In this document: positions 1 to 6,687 of the stretch, piece after piece | Numbering within the stretch: the stretch's first letter is position 1 | Layout of the letters: each line of letters starts with the position of its first letter | Assembly: GCA_006226265.1 (NCBI GenBank) | Contig: SBHH01000154.1 | Coordinates: 1 to 7,333 of the forward strand | Direction: 5' to 3' | Source of the DNA: Alphaproteobacteria bacterium | GTDB lineage: Bacteria; Pseudomonadota; Alphaproteobacteria; Sneathiellales; Sneathiellaceae | Length of the DNA: 7,333 nucleotides | Notes under the pieces: generated by a model | Told to the model about the DNA's origin: nothing | The model's database searches: none | What the model saw: only the letters and a program-made list of their open reading frames with translations | Made by a program: the position numbers and the translations under genes

Positions 1-290
1 TAAATCTCGACCGGATTTTCCGCGGCGAACTTCACGAGGAGCGGATGCTCGGCAATGCAGGAGATGCACCAGGAGGCAAAGACATTGACGAGCGTCACCT
101 TGCCTTTCTTGAGGTCCGCCGTCGCAAGGCCGGGCCCGAAGTCCGGCACCGGTTCCAGCGCGAATTCCGGCGCGGGCTTGGCGATCAGTTCCGACGGGAT
201 TTTTGTCGGATCGAGATTGAACAGCGCATACCACATGATGCCGGCAATCGCGACGAAGACAAGGACGGGCAGGAGAAATTTAAGCCGCAT
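1..290 (-). CDS. ccmG: CcmG/DsbE thiol:disulfide interchange protein, partial (C-terminus outside the window)
   Basis: The first 96 residues of a membrane-anchored thioredoxin-like protein are visible, and the gene runs off the left edge. CcmG reduces the haem-binding cysteines of apocytochrome c in the periplasm, using electrons from CcdA or DsbD. Residues about 4-24 form a hydrophobic N-terminal anchor. They are followed by the family-typical linker (IPSELIAKPAPEF, 31-43) and a thioredoxin active site ASWCISC at 72-78, with redox cysteines C75 and C78. The ATG at 290-288 shares one base with the ccmF stop codon (TAATG), and an AAAGGG ribosome site lies a few bases upstream. The CXXC dipeptide is Ile-Ser, whereas the family more often has a proline there (for example WCVPC or WCPTC). 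Placement directly after ccmF supports CcmG over a generic thioredoxin. About half of the usual length (roughly 170-200 residues) is missing. Confidence 0.93.
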   Translation of the reverse strand, partial: MRLKFLLPVLVFVAIAGIMWYALFNLDPTKIPSELIAKPAPEFALEPVPDFGPGLATADLKKGKVTLVNVFASWCISCIAEHPLLVKFAAENPVEI

Positions 291-2281
291 TACGAACCCT
301 TTATCTCGCGGGCCCCGCCGGGGGTCATGGTTTTTGCCTGCTTCGGTGCGCCAAGGCGCAGGCGGCGGTCGCTGAAACTCAAAGCGCCGCCCGCAAACAT
401 CACGAGTGCGCCCATCCAGATCCAGGAGATCAGCGGCTTATGGTAGATCCGGACCGCATAGCCGCCCTTGCCGTCCGCATCGCCGATCACCGCATAAAGA
501 TCGGCCGTCAGCATGGGATGGATCGCCGCTTCAGTCGTCTGCATGGGCGGCATGTCATAGGTCCGCTGCTGCGGATAAAGATCGATGGGCGATCCGCCGT
601 CGCTTGCGACAAAATGCCCCTCGACTGCCTTGAAATTGGGACCGGTCACGTCATGCGCACCTTCAAAGCGAAAATCATAGCCGCCGACATCGATGACATC
701 GCCCGGCTTCATGACGCCAAGATGCTCCGTCTGCCAGGCGCCGGACGCGGTAATGCCGAGGACGACAAGCGCTGCCCCCATATGGGCAATGGTCATGCCA
801 TGGGCGCTTCGGGGAAGGCCCTTGATACGTTTGAGGCTGGCCCCGAGGGAGCCCCGGAAAAGCCTCACCCGCTCCGTCCATTCAAGAAGGGAGCCCGCAA
901 AAAGCCAGGCGAAAACCGCGAGGCCGAAAAGCGTCATGATGGAGGTATGGCTCCGCCAGGCATATATGCCGCCGCCAAGGACGAGCGCCGCCAGAAGCGC
1001 GAATTTAAGCCGCGCGAAGGCGCCGGTGATATCGGCGCGCTTCCAGGGAAGGAAGGGCCCGATGGCCATGGCGATCAGAAGCGGCAGAGCAAGGGGGAGG
1101 AAAGTCGCCTCGAAATAAGGCGGACCGACGGAGACTTTTTCGCCGCTGAAGGCATCGAGGAAAATCGGATAAAGCGTGCCGAGAAGGACCGTCGCCGCCG
1201 CCGTCGAGAGCAGCAGGTTATTGAGCACCAGCCCGCCCTCACGGCTGATCGGCGCGAAGAGCCCGCCGCCCTTCATCGACGGCGCGCGAAGGCCATAGAG
1301 GAGAAGCGATCCACCCACCACGACAATCAGAAAAATGAGGATGAAAAGCCCGCGTGTGGGGTCGGAGGCAAAGGCATGAACCGAGTTGAGAACGCCAGAG
1401 CGCACAAGAAAGGTGCCGAGCAGGCTTAAACTGAAGGCGATGATGGCCAGCAAAATCGTCCAGTTCTTGAGTGCATCGCGTTTCTCCACCACGATCGCGG
1501 AATGCAGAAGTGCGGTCGCCGCGAGCCAGGGCATGAAGGAGGCATTTTCCACCGGATCCCAGAACCACCAGCCGCCCCAGCCAAGCTCGTAATAGGCCCA
1601 CCAGGAACCCATGGCGATGCCGATGGTGAGGAAACTCCAGGCGGCGAGGGTCCAGGGCCGGACCCAGCGCGCCCAGGCGGGATCGACCCGCCCTTCAATG
1701 AGCGCGGCAATGGCGAAGGAGAAAGTGACCGAAAGCCCGACATAGCCGAGATAGAGGAAAGGCGGATGAAAGGCGAGGCCCGGGTCCTGCAGCAGGGGAT
1801 TGAGGCCGTCCCCGTCAAACGGCGCGGGATCGAGCCGGGTGAAAGGGTTCGAGGTGAAGAGCACGAACAGCAAAAAGCCGACGCCGATCAACCCCTGTAC
1901 CGAGAGGACGCGCGCTTTCAGGCTGCCCGGAAGATTTCGGCCAAACAACGCGACCGAAAAGCCGAAGAGCGCCAAAATCCAGCCCCAGAGCAGAAGCGAG
2001 CCTTCATGATTGCCCCAGACCCCCGTCACCTTGTAGAGCATCGGCTTCGTGGAATGGGAATTGTTGGCAACATTCAAGATTGAGAAATCGGACGTGATAT
2101 AGCCCGTCGTCAGCGCGCCGAAGGCAATCGAGATCGCGAGAAACTGGACGAGCGCCGCGTTATCCGCAAAGCGCATCAGGGGCGCATTGCCGCGCGCCGC
2201 GCCGATCATCGGCAGGGTGCCCTGAAAGAACGCCGTCACCAGCGCGAGGATGAGCGTGAACTGACCAATCTCTGCAATCAT
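290..2281 (-). CDS. ccmF: Cytochrome c heme lyase subunit CcmF
   Basis: A 663-residue polytopic membrane protein of the System I heme lyase. It takes heme from holo-CcmE and, with CcmH and CcmI, attaches it to apocytochrome c on the periplasmic side. Landmarks are WGNHEG at 89-94, FHPPFLYLG at 171-179, the tryptophan-rich WWD heme-handling motif WGGWWFWDPVEN at 235-246, LLHS with H260, RSGVLNSVHAFASDP at 294-308 with H302, and TIAHMG with H500. H172, H260, H302 and H500 correspond to the four conserved heme-ligand histidines of E. coli CcmF. A periplasmic segment (about 515-612) precedes a last membrane helix near 617-636. I chose the ATG at 2281, which overlaps the ccmE stop as TGATG, has GGAGG ten bases upstream and gives the usual family N-terminus (MIAEIGQF). 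An in-frame ATG at 2305 would add eight atypical residues. Length fits the family, and no damage is seen. Confidence 0.97.
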   Translation of the reverse strand: MIAEIGQFTLILALVTAFFQGTLPMIGAARGNAPLMRFADNAALVQFLAISIAFGALTTGYITSDFSILNVANNSHSTKPMLYKVTGVWGNHEGSLLLWGWILALFGFSVALFGRNLPGSLKARVLSVQGLIGVGFLLFVLFTSNPFTRLDPAPFDGDGLNPLLQDPGLAFHPPFLYLGYVGLSVTFSFAIAALIEGRVDPAWARWVRPWTLAAWSFLTIGIAMGSWWAYYELGWGGWWFWDPVENASFMPWLAATALLHSAIVVEKRDALKNWTILLAIIAFSLSLLGTFLVRSGVLNSVHAFASDPTRGLFILIFLIVVVGGSLLLYGLRAPSMKGGGLFAPISREGGLVLNNLLLSTAAATVLLGTLYPIFLDAFSGEKVSVGPPYFEATFLPLALPLLIAMAIGPFLPWKRADITGAFARLKFALLAALVLGGGIYAWRSHTSIMTLFGLAVFAWLFAGSLLEWTERVRLFRGSLGASLKRIKGLPRSAHGMTIAHMGAALVVLGITASGAWQTEHLGVMKPGDVIDVGGYDFRFEGAHDVTGPNFKAVEGHFVASDGGSPIDLYPQQRTYDMPPMQTTEAAIHPMLTADLYAVIGDADGKGGYAVRIYHKPLISWIWMGALVMFAGGALSFSDRRLRLGAPKQAKTMTPGGAREIKGS

Positions 2282-2721
2282 CAGTTGCTCGCCTCCGGTC
2301 GCCATTCCCCGGATTTCTTTAAAGCCGCCGCGACTTCCGGCGGCATGTATTTTTCATCATGCTTGGCAAGGACGTTACTGGCAACAAAGGTTCCGCTGTC
2401 ATTGAGATGACCTTCGGCGACCACGCCCTGCCCTTCGCGGAAAAGATCGGGCAACATCCCCTTATAGGTGACCGGCACTTCGTTCTTCAAATCGGTCACG
2501 CTGAAATGATAGATGACGCCGTCTTTCACGACGCTGCCGTCCTTCACCAGACCGCCGATCCGGAAATTCCGCCCTGCCGCGACCGGCTTTGCCGCAAGGT
2601 CCGTGGGGCTATAGAAGAAAACGAGGCTGTCGCGGAAGGAGGTGAGCACCAGCGCGGTCGCAATGCCGAGCACACACATGCCCGCCAGCACCATATAGAG
2701 ACGGCGACGCTTGCGTGTCAT
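2281..2721 (-). CDS. ccmE: Periplasmic heme chaperone CcmE
   Basis: A 146-residue heme chaperone, anchored by one N-terminal helix, that binds heme covalently through a histidine and passes it from CcmC to CcmF. The N-terminus is a basic cluster (RKRRR, 3-7) followed by a membrane segment at about 8-27. A beta-barrel OB-fold domain follows, including FFYSPTDL (35-42), RIGGLVKDGSV (54-64) and AEGHL. The signature HDEKYMPPE starts at H121, the covalent heme-binding histidine, with Y125 as the conserved axial ligand. The motif is of the ordinary histidine type, not the rare cysteine variant. The start overlaps the ccmD stop by four bases (ATGA), with AGGAG five bases upstream. The C-terminal tail after the signature is short (about 17 residues), which is common in alphaproteobacteria. 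Confidence 0.97.
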   Translation of the reverse strand: MTRKRRRLYMVLAGMCVLGIATALVLTSFRDSLVFFYSPTDLAAKPVAAGRNFRIGGLVKDGSVVKDGVIYHFSVTDLKNEVPVTYKGMLPDLFREGQGVVAEGHLNDSGTFVASNVLAKHDEKYMPPEVAAALKKSGEWRPEASN

Positions 2722-2933
2722 GACATCTCCTTTTCCGCATGGGCGGCGGGAGCTTTCCGCTGCGGGCGGGCGGGACGCTTCGCCTCCATGCTTTCAAGCG
2801 CGCGTTCGACCAATTTGAGTCGTCGGCGGCTTGATATCACGAGCGCGACCAGAACCACCGCCGAAATGGCGTAGGACGGCCAGACATACCAGGCATATCC
2901 CCCCATATCGAAAAATGTCGCGATCTCGTTCAT
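2718..2933 (-). CDS. ccmD: Heme exporter protein CcmD
   Basis: A 71-residue small membrane protein that associates with CcmABC and is needed for release of holo-CcmE from the complex. It shows the family hallmark of a short amphipathic start with MGGYAWYVWPSYA at 10-22, then a single transmembrane segment at about 16-34. A basic, charged cytoplasmic tail follows (SSRRRLKLVERAL at 34-46, then a Lys/Arg/Ala/Pro-rich end). It is slightly longer than many CcmD proteins because of that tail. The ribosome site is weak: only a GAAGTGAG stretch precedes the ATG, and its GAAG is the edge of a perfect palindrome. It overlaps ccmE by four bases and is separated from ccmC by 142 bp, so it may start a separate transcript. 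Confidence 0.94.
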   Translation of the reverse strand: MNEIATFFDMGGYAWYVWPSYAISAVVLVALVISSRRRLKLVERALESMEAKRPARPQRKAPAAHAEKEMS

Positions 2934-2942
2934 CCAGACTCA

Positions 2943-2956
2943 CTTCAAATTTGAAG
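2943..2956. repeat. Perfect 14-bp palindrome just upstream of ccmD
   Basis: CTTCAAATTTGAAG is an exact inverted repeat with no spacer, ending ten bases before the ccmD start codon. Its last four bases on the minus strand (GAAG) are the nearest thing to a ribosome site for ccmD. It could be a dimeric regulator site or, in RNA, a small hairpin (5-bp stem, AATT loop) masking the ribosome site. I do not recognise it as the box of a particular regulator. Confidence 0.45.
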
Positions 2957-2975
2957 GCCCGCGCCTTCCTGAAAC

Positions 2976-3002
2976 CGGGCCTATTGCTAGCATAGTTGCC
3001 CG
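2976..3002. repeat. Imperfect inverted repeat (stem-loop) in the ccmC-ccmD gap
   Basis: The arms CGGGC-CTAT (2976-2984) and ATAG-tt-GCCCG (2992-3002) can pair as nine base pairs with a two-base bulge and a seven-base loop. It lies between the end of ccmC and the start of ccmD. No T-run follows on either strand, so it could at most be an attenuating or mRNA-stabilising hairpin. Confidence 0.3.
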
Positions 3003-3075
3003 GGCTAATCCGCTAAAATCGACGTATACTCAAGGTCTCTGCGTCACAATGCCGCGATTTCGCCGGGCCGCCTTC

Positions 3076-3810
3076 TCACCGCTCCTGCAACTCGGAAAGC
3101 TGCAAAATCCGGAGGCGGCGGGCTAAAATCTCGGCCCGCACCCTGATGATCAGCAGCGTGACGAAAAACGCCGTATAGGCAAGCCCCATGATAAGGAGCG
3201 GCGTCAGGATGCTGCTGTAGATTTTCGGCCCCGACATGGTGGCGACGCTGGCCGGTTGATGGAGGGTATTCCACCAGTCAACGGAAAACTTGATGATCGG
3301 CACATTGATGACACCGACGAGCGCGAGGATCGCCGCCGCCTTCGATGCCTTGGACGGATCATCGAAACTCTGCCAGAGCGCGATATAGCCAAGATAGAGG
3401 AAGAGCAGGATCAGCATGCTGGTAAGACGCGCATCCCAGACCCACCAGGTCCCCCACATCGGCTCCCCCCAGAGCGAGCCGGTGACGAGCGATAAAAAAG
3501 TGAAACAGGCGCCGATGGGCGCGGCGGCCTTGGCCGAGAGGTCGGCGACCGGATGCTTCCAGATCAGCCCGACGGCGGAGGCGACGGCCATGAAGGTATA
3601 AATCATCAGCCCCATCCAGGCCGCGGGCACATGGACGAACATGATTCGTACCGTCTCCCCCTGCTGGTAATCCGGCGGCGCAACGAAAAGCCCGGTATAA
3701 AGCCCCGCCGCCAGCAGGATCACGGTGAGCGCCAGGCTCCAGGGGTAAATCGCCGAGGTAATGGCAAGAAAGCGCCTGGGGTTGGCATATTTATGCAGAT
3801 CAATAGCCAT
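3076..3810 (-). CDS. ccmC: Heme exporter/heme-handling protein CcmC
   Basis: A 244-residue protein with about six membrane helices that binds heme at the outer face of the membrane and delivers it to CcmE. The tryptophan-rich WWD motif WGTWWVWDARLTS lies at 119-131, flanked by the two conserved heme-ligand histidines, H60 (in MFVHVPAAW, 57-65) and H184 (in WWNTLHQPAS, 179-188). These positions are the same as in E. coli CcmC. The length is also normal. The ATG at 3810 has a purine-rich AGGGACGGAACGG stretch upstream and lies 25 bp after the ccmB stop, so it is probably co-transcribed with ccmAB. The protein ends in a basic, Arg-rich cytoplasmic tail (about 227-244). Confidence 0.97.
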   Translation of the reverse strand: MAIDLHKYANPRRFLAITSAIYPWSLALTVILLAAGLYTGLFVAPPDYQQGETVRIMFVHVPAAWMGLMIYTFMAVASAVGLIWKHPVADLSAKAAAPIGACFTFLSLVTGSLWGEPMWGTWWVWDARLTSMLILLFLYLGYIALWQSFDDPSKASKAAAILALVGVINVPIIKFSVDWWNTLHQPASVATMSGPKIYSSILTPLLIMGLAYTAFFVTLLIIRVRAEILARRLRILQLSELQER

Positions 3811-3835
3811 GATCCGTTCCGTCCCTATTCAAATT

Positions 3836-4501
3836 CTATTCCAGCGCGAGCCGGAGCGCTGCCCCGGCCGCCAGCGGCCCGACCACCAGCGCCCCCAGCG
3901 ACATCCCGCCCAGCAGCAGAAGATGCGGCGCCATGGGCAGCATTGCCACAGCCGCCTCGACGGCAGCGACGCCGAAAATCAATACCGGTATATATAGGGG
4001 AAGCACCAGAAGTGACAACAAAACTCCGCCCCGGCGCATTCCCATGGTGAGCGCGGCGCCAACCGCGCCGATCAGGCTTAAGGTGGGCGATCCGATCAGA
4101 AGCGCAAAGGTTACCGCGATCACCCCATCGCTCGCAAGGTTGAGCGAGAGCGCGAGGACCGGCGCGATAATGATCAGCGGCAGGACCGAGGTCAGCCAGT
4201 GGGCAATCACTTTCGCGAGCACGAGGAAGGATAACGGCAGGGGTCCGATCACCAATTGGTCAAGCGAGCCATCCTCATAATCCGCCTGAAAAATCCTATC
4301 CAGCGTCAAGAGACAGGCAAGCAAGGCCGCGACCCAAAGGACGCCCGGCGCGATGCGGGCCAGCACAGTCATCTCCGGTCCGACACCCAGCGGAAAAAGC
4401 ACGATCACAATCACGAAAAAGCAAAGGCTGAGTGCGACCGCGCTTCCCTGCCGGGCCGCGAGCTTTAAGTCGCGGGCGATGAGCGAGAAGAAGGCCTTCA
4501 T
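3836..4501 (-). CDS. ccmB: Heme exporter membrane subunit CcmB
   Basis: A 221-residue integral membrane subunit of the CcmAB ABC transporter, close to the length of E. coli CcmB. With CcmA, CcmC and CcmD it releases holo-CcmE. About six hydrophobic segments are visible, at roughly 20-40, 48-68, 92-120, 126-150, 158-182 and 194-216. The conserved cytoplasmic FQADYEDGSLDQL motif at 71-83 is the probable coupling region contacting CcmA. The ATG overlaps the ccmA stop by four bases (ATGA) and is preceded by GGGAGGGGG inside ccmA, so translation is probably coupled. It ends in TAG shortly before ccmC. No anomalies are seen. Confidence 0.96.
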   Translation of the reverse strand: MKAFFSLIARDLKLAARQGSAVALSLCFFVIVIVLFPLGVGPEMTVLARIAPGVLWVAALLACLLTLDRIFQADYEDGSLDQLVIGPLPLSFLVLAKVIAHWLTSVLPLIIIAPVLALSLNLASDGVIAVTFALLIGSPTLSLIGAVGAALTMGMRRGGVLLSLLVLPLYIPVLIFGVAAVEAAVAMLPMAPHLLLLGGMSLGALVVGPLAAGAALRLALE

Positions 4502-5118
4502 GCGCCCCCTCCCGCATCAAGGTCAAGTTCTTGACTGCCGTCGATGCCAAGGTCCTGATGCGTCGCATAAAGCGCCAGGCCGCCCGCCTTGAGATGTTCG
4601 GAGAGCCGCGCGCGGAAAAGATCGATGAAATGGGTGTCAAGCGCGCTTAACGGCTCATCAAGGATCCAGAGCGGCGCCGGGGACGCCAGAAGCCTTGCAA
4701 GATTGGTCCGCTTTTTCTGGCCCGCCGAAAGAAGCCCCGCGGGCGTATCGCGAAGGGCGCCGAGCTCAAACCCCTCAATCGCCTGTTCGAGGCTTGCCTT
4801 GCCCTGCCCATGAAACTCCGCCCAGAAGGACAGGTTTTCGGCGACCGTCAGCACGGGTTTCAGCACTTCCTGATGACCGATATAATGATATTGGCCATGA
4901 TAAGGCTCGTCATCCTCGGTGATGTCGGTCCGGTTCCAGAAAAAACGACCTGCCTGCGGCCTTAAAAGCCGCGCGGCAATCCGGAGCAGGGTGGACTTGC
5001 CCGCACCGTTCCGGCCCCGCACCCAGAGCGCCTGACCTCCCGCCAAATCAAAGGAAATGTCCCGAAAAACGAGCCGGTCGCCCCGGAGGCAGGTCACATT
5101 TTCCGCTGACAAACTCAT
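4498..5118 (-). CDS. ccmA: Heme exporter ATP-binding subunit CcmA
   Basis: A 206-residue ABC ATPase that powers release of holo-CcmE from CcmC-CcmD. The nucleotide-binding parts are in order: Walker A GRNGAGKS at 35-42, the Q/H-loop region IGHQEVLKP at 80-88, the ABC signature LSAGQKKR at 130-137, Walker B WILDEP at 151-156 with D-loop SALD, and the switch histidine H187 (YATHQD). The signature with AGQ and the single-domain length of about 200 residues are typical of CcmA. I chose the ATG at 5118 because GGAGAAGG lies directly upstream and the product begins in family style (MSLSAENVTC). An in-frame TTG at 5181 would add 21 residues with no matching family sequence. It is the first gene of the ccm cluster, 88 bp after the ligase gene. 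Confidence 0.96.
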   Translation of the reverse strand: MSLSAENVTCLRGDRLVFRDISFDLAGGQALWVRGRNGAGKSTLLRIAARLLRPQAGRFFWNRTDITEDDEPYHGQYHYIGHQEVLKPVLTVAENLSFWAEFHGQGKASLEQAIEGFELGALRDTPAGLLSAGQKKRTNLARLLASPAPLWILDEPLSALDTHFIDLFRARLSEHLKAGGLALYATHQDLGIDGSQELDLDAGGGA

Positions 5119-5206
5119 CGACGCCCTTCTCCGGCCAGATATTCGCGATCCCTGACTACAGGATTGTCTGTCTCTCCGCAAATATTTGGATCAATGGAAA
5201 ATGCGG
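5119..5206 (-). promoter_or_regulatory. 88-bp gap upstream of ccmA, possible ccm promoter region
   Basis: This gap separates the ligase stop from the ccmA start on the same strand. It contains a perfect 10-bp palindrome CAAATATTTG (5179-5188) directly next to TTGATC when read on the minus strand. I see no convincing -35/-10 pair and no terminator for the ligase gene, only a 4-bp-stem CCTG/CAGG repeat. Transcription of the ccm genes could begin here or come from the ligase gene; the sequence does not decide. Confidence 0.3.
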
Positions 5207-6460
5207 TTATTCGTAAGTCCTCGCGTCATCGATGACCTTGCCGTCATTGGCGAGGCTGCCCTTGGCAACGAAGGCAACCGCGCCCCGGACTTTGCAGAGG
5301 CTCTGCAGGCTCGTCTCGATCGCCTCTTTCGGGCCGGTGGTTTCGCCGGACGACATTTCGCACTGCAGGGTCATGACGTCTAGATTATTCTCACTTGTAA
5401 TGACCAGGCGAAGCTTCGCGATTTCCGGATGTCGCTTGTGAAGATCGGCGATTTGGGCCGGGTCAACGAACATGCCCTTTACCTTGGCGCGTTGGTCGGC
5501 GCGACCCATCCAGCCCTTGATGCGTCGGTTCGTGCGCCCGCAAGGGCTTACCCCTGCCATGATCGCCGACATATCGCCGGTCGCGAAGCGGATCAGCGGA
5601 TAGGTCTTGTTAAAGCTGGACACCACAACCTCGCCCACCTCGCCATCGGCGACAGGATCGCCCGTGCCGGGGCGGACGATTTCGACGATCACCCCTTCAT
5701 CGATGATCATGCCTTCCATGGCCTCGCTTTCATAGGCGATGAGGCCGAGATCGGCGGTGCCGTAGGATTGCGTGACAGAAGAAACGCCCAAGGATTTCAA
5801 TTCCGCACGAAGCGACGGGGGAAGCGCCTCACCGCCCACGCTCGCGGTTTTGAGCGATGACATATCGAGGTCGGCCTCCGCACCCTTCTCCATCAGGATT
5901 TTCAGGAAGGACGGCGTACCGACATAGGCGGCGGGCTTTAATTCGCTGATCGCCTGAAGCTGCATTTCCGTATTGCCGACGCCCGCCGGAAAGACCGGGC
6001 AGCCGACCGCATGGGCGCCGTTCTCCATCATCATGCCGGCCGGGGTCATGTGATAGGAAAAGGTGTTATAAACGAGATTGCCAGGGCGGAAACCGGCCGC
6101 CCACATGGCGCGGCCCATGCGGAAGAAATCGCGGCCGCTCTGGCCCGGTTCATAAATCGGGCCCGGCGACATGAAGACATGGGCGAGTGTCTCGAACGGT
6201 TCCGCATTGAGCCCGCCGAAGGGCGGCATCGCCTTCTGCTTCGCCATCAGATCGGATTTTCGGGTGAGCGGCAACCTGCTGAGCGCAGCATAATCGCCGA
6301 CCGACTCTGCCGCCACCTCTTTCAGGCTTTCCGCGAAATAGGCGGAATTGGCCTTGGCATGGGCAATCTGTTCTTTGAGTGCGGCGAACTGCCCGGCCTC
6401 ACGGGTGGCGAGATCTCTCGTTTCCAGAGAATCGTAATATTTCCTGTCTTGCGCCGTCAT
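5207..6460 (-). CDS. PaaK-like adenylate-forming ligase (phenylacetate-CoA ligase family), substrate unknown
   Basis: A 417-residue protein of the ANL adenylate-forming superfamily, closest in layout to PaaK-type aryl-CoA ligases of about 430-440 residues. Visible motifs are TRKSDLM (66-72), YNTFSYHMTPAG (131-142), VGTPSFL (180-186), the adenine-binding SYGTADLG at 232-239, RFATGD (291-296), the hinge region GWMGRADQRAKVKGMFVDP at 316-334, and a C-terminal DGKVIDDAR (406-414) with K408 as candidate catalytic lysine. The usual P-loop SSGTTG is replaced by MSPGPIYEPGQSG (97-109). The family would predict activation of a carboxylic acid with ATP and usually CoA transfer. The divergent loop makes phenylacetate as substrate unsafe, so no gene symbol is given. 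I chose the ATG at 6460 because GGGAGG lies four bases upstream. An in-frame ATG at 6472 has no ribosome site. A cytoplasmic location is likely, as no signal peptide or membrane helix is seen. Confidence 0.8.
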   Translation of the reverse strand: MTAQDRKYYDSLETRDLATREAGQFAALKEQIAHAKANSAYFAESLKEVAAESVGDYAALSRLPLTRKSDLMAKQKAMPPFGGLNAEPFETLAHVFMSPGPIYEPGQSGRDFFRMGRAMWAAGFRPGNLVYNTFSYHMTPAGMMMENGAHAVGCPVFPAGVGNTEMQLQAISELKPAAYVGTPSFLKILMEKGAEADLDMSSLKTASVGGEALPPSLRAELKSLGVSSVTQSYGTADLGLIAYESEAMEGMIIDEGVIVEIVRPGTGDPVADGEVGEVVVSSFNKTYPLIRFATGDMSAIMAGVSPCGRTNRRIKGWMGRADQRAKVKGMFVDPAQIADLHKRHPEIAKLRLVITSENNLDVMTLQCEMSSGETTGPKEAIETSLQSLCKVRGAVAFVAKGSLANDGKVIDDARTYE

Positions 6461-6687
6461 GAAGCCTCCCATTTCTATTATTATCGGCCCACCTGATCCG
6501 GGCCTTTATCAGCTTTGTCAAAGATACTGAAGCGGCGGCAGAGGTCAATCGTCATGATGATCGGGTCTGTATATCGCTTTCCTTTCAGAAGGATGCGCAT
6601 ATATCGCAGATAAGGCAACAAGCAGACGGGCTTAATCACCTTTGTTCTTGAGAATTTTTCAAATTTAGGGCACATACGGCCCATCAA

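Larger units (their letters stand above)
2934..3075 (-). promoter_or_regulatory. Intergenic gap between ccmC and ccmD, possible internal promoter/leader
   Basis: This 142-bp gap stands out in a cluster whose other junctions overlap or nearly touch. Read on the minus strand it holds a weak sigma-70-like pair: TTGAGT (3033-3028), then 17 bp, then GATTAG (3010-3005), matching the consensus hexamers at 4/6 and 3/6. It also holds an imperfect hairpin (2976-3002) and a perfect palindrome next to the ccmD start. The hairpin has no following run of T, so I do not call a terminator. A promoter here is inferred from the gap and weak boxes only. Confidence 0.3.

Noticed and set aside
440..1429. Long open frame (329 codons) on the plus strand opposite ccmF
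   Set aside because: Its translation is Arg/Lys/Glu-rich and of low complexity, as expected of the antisense of a membrane protein gene in GC-rich DNA. ccmF on the other strand is certain and has all its motifs.
1502..2083. Second long plus-strand open frame (193 codons) opposite ccmF
   Set aside because: Same reasoning: highly charged antisense translation, no ribosome site or recognisable motif.
3825..3841. CTATTC repeated 11 bp apart around the ccmB stop
   Set aside because: It is a short six-base repeat partly inside coding sequence and is readily explained by chance.
5119..5181. N-terminal extension of CcmA from TTG at 5181
   Set aside because: The extra 21 residues do not resemble CcmA, and the ATG at 5118 has a strong ribosome site.
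6486..6504. GGCCC/GGGCC hairpin followed by TTTAT on the plus strand, terminator-like
   Set aside because: No plus-strand gene ends before it, and on the minus strand it lies in the ligase leader without a T-run. The stem is only five pairs.
6648..6662. TTGA-N7-TCAA inverted repeat resembling an FNR box
   Set aside because: FNR-type sites need a six-base core between TTGA and TCAA; this spacing is seven.
6481..6687. 68-codon minus-strand open frame in the divergent intergenic region
   Set aside because: It starts with TTG, has no ribosome site, contains atypical composition and no recognisable domain. It is most likely chance in promoter DNA.
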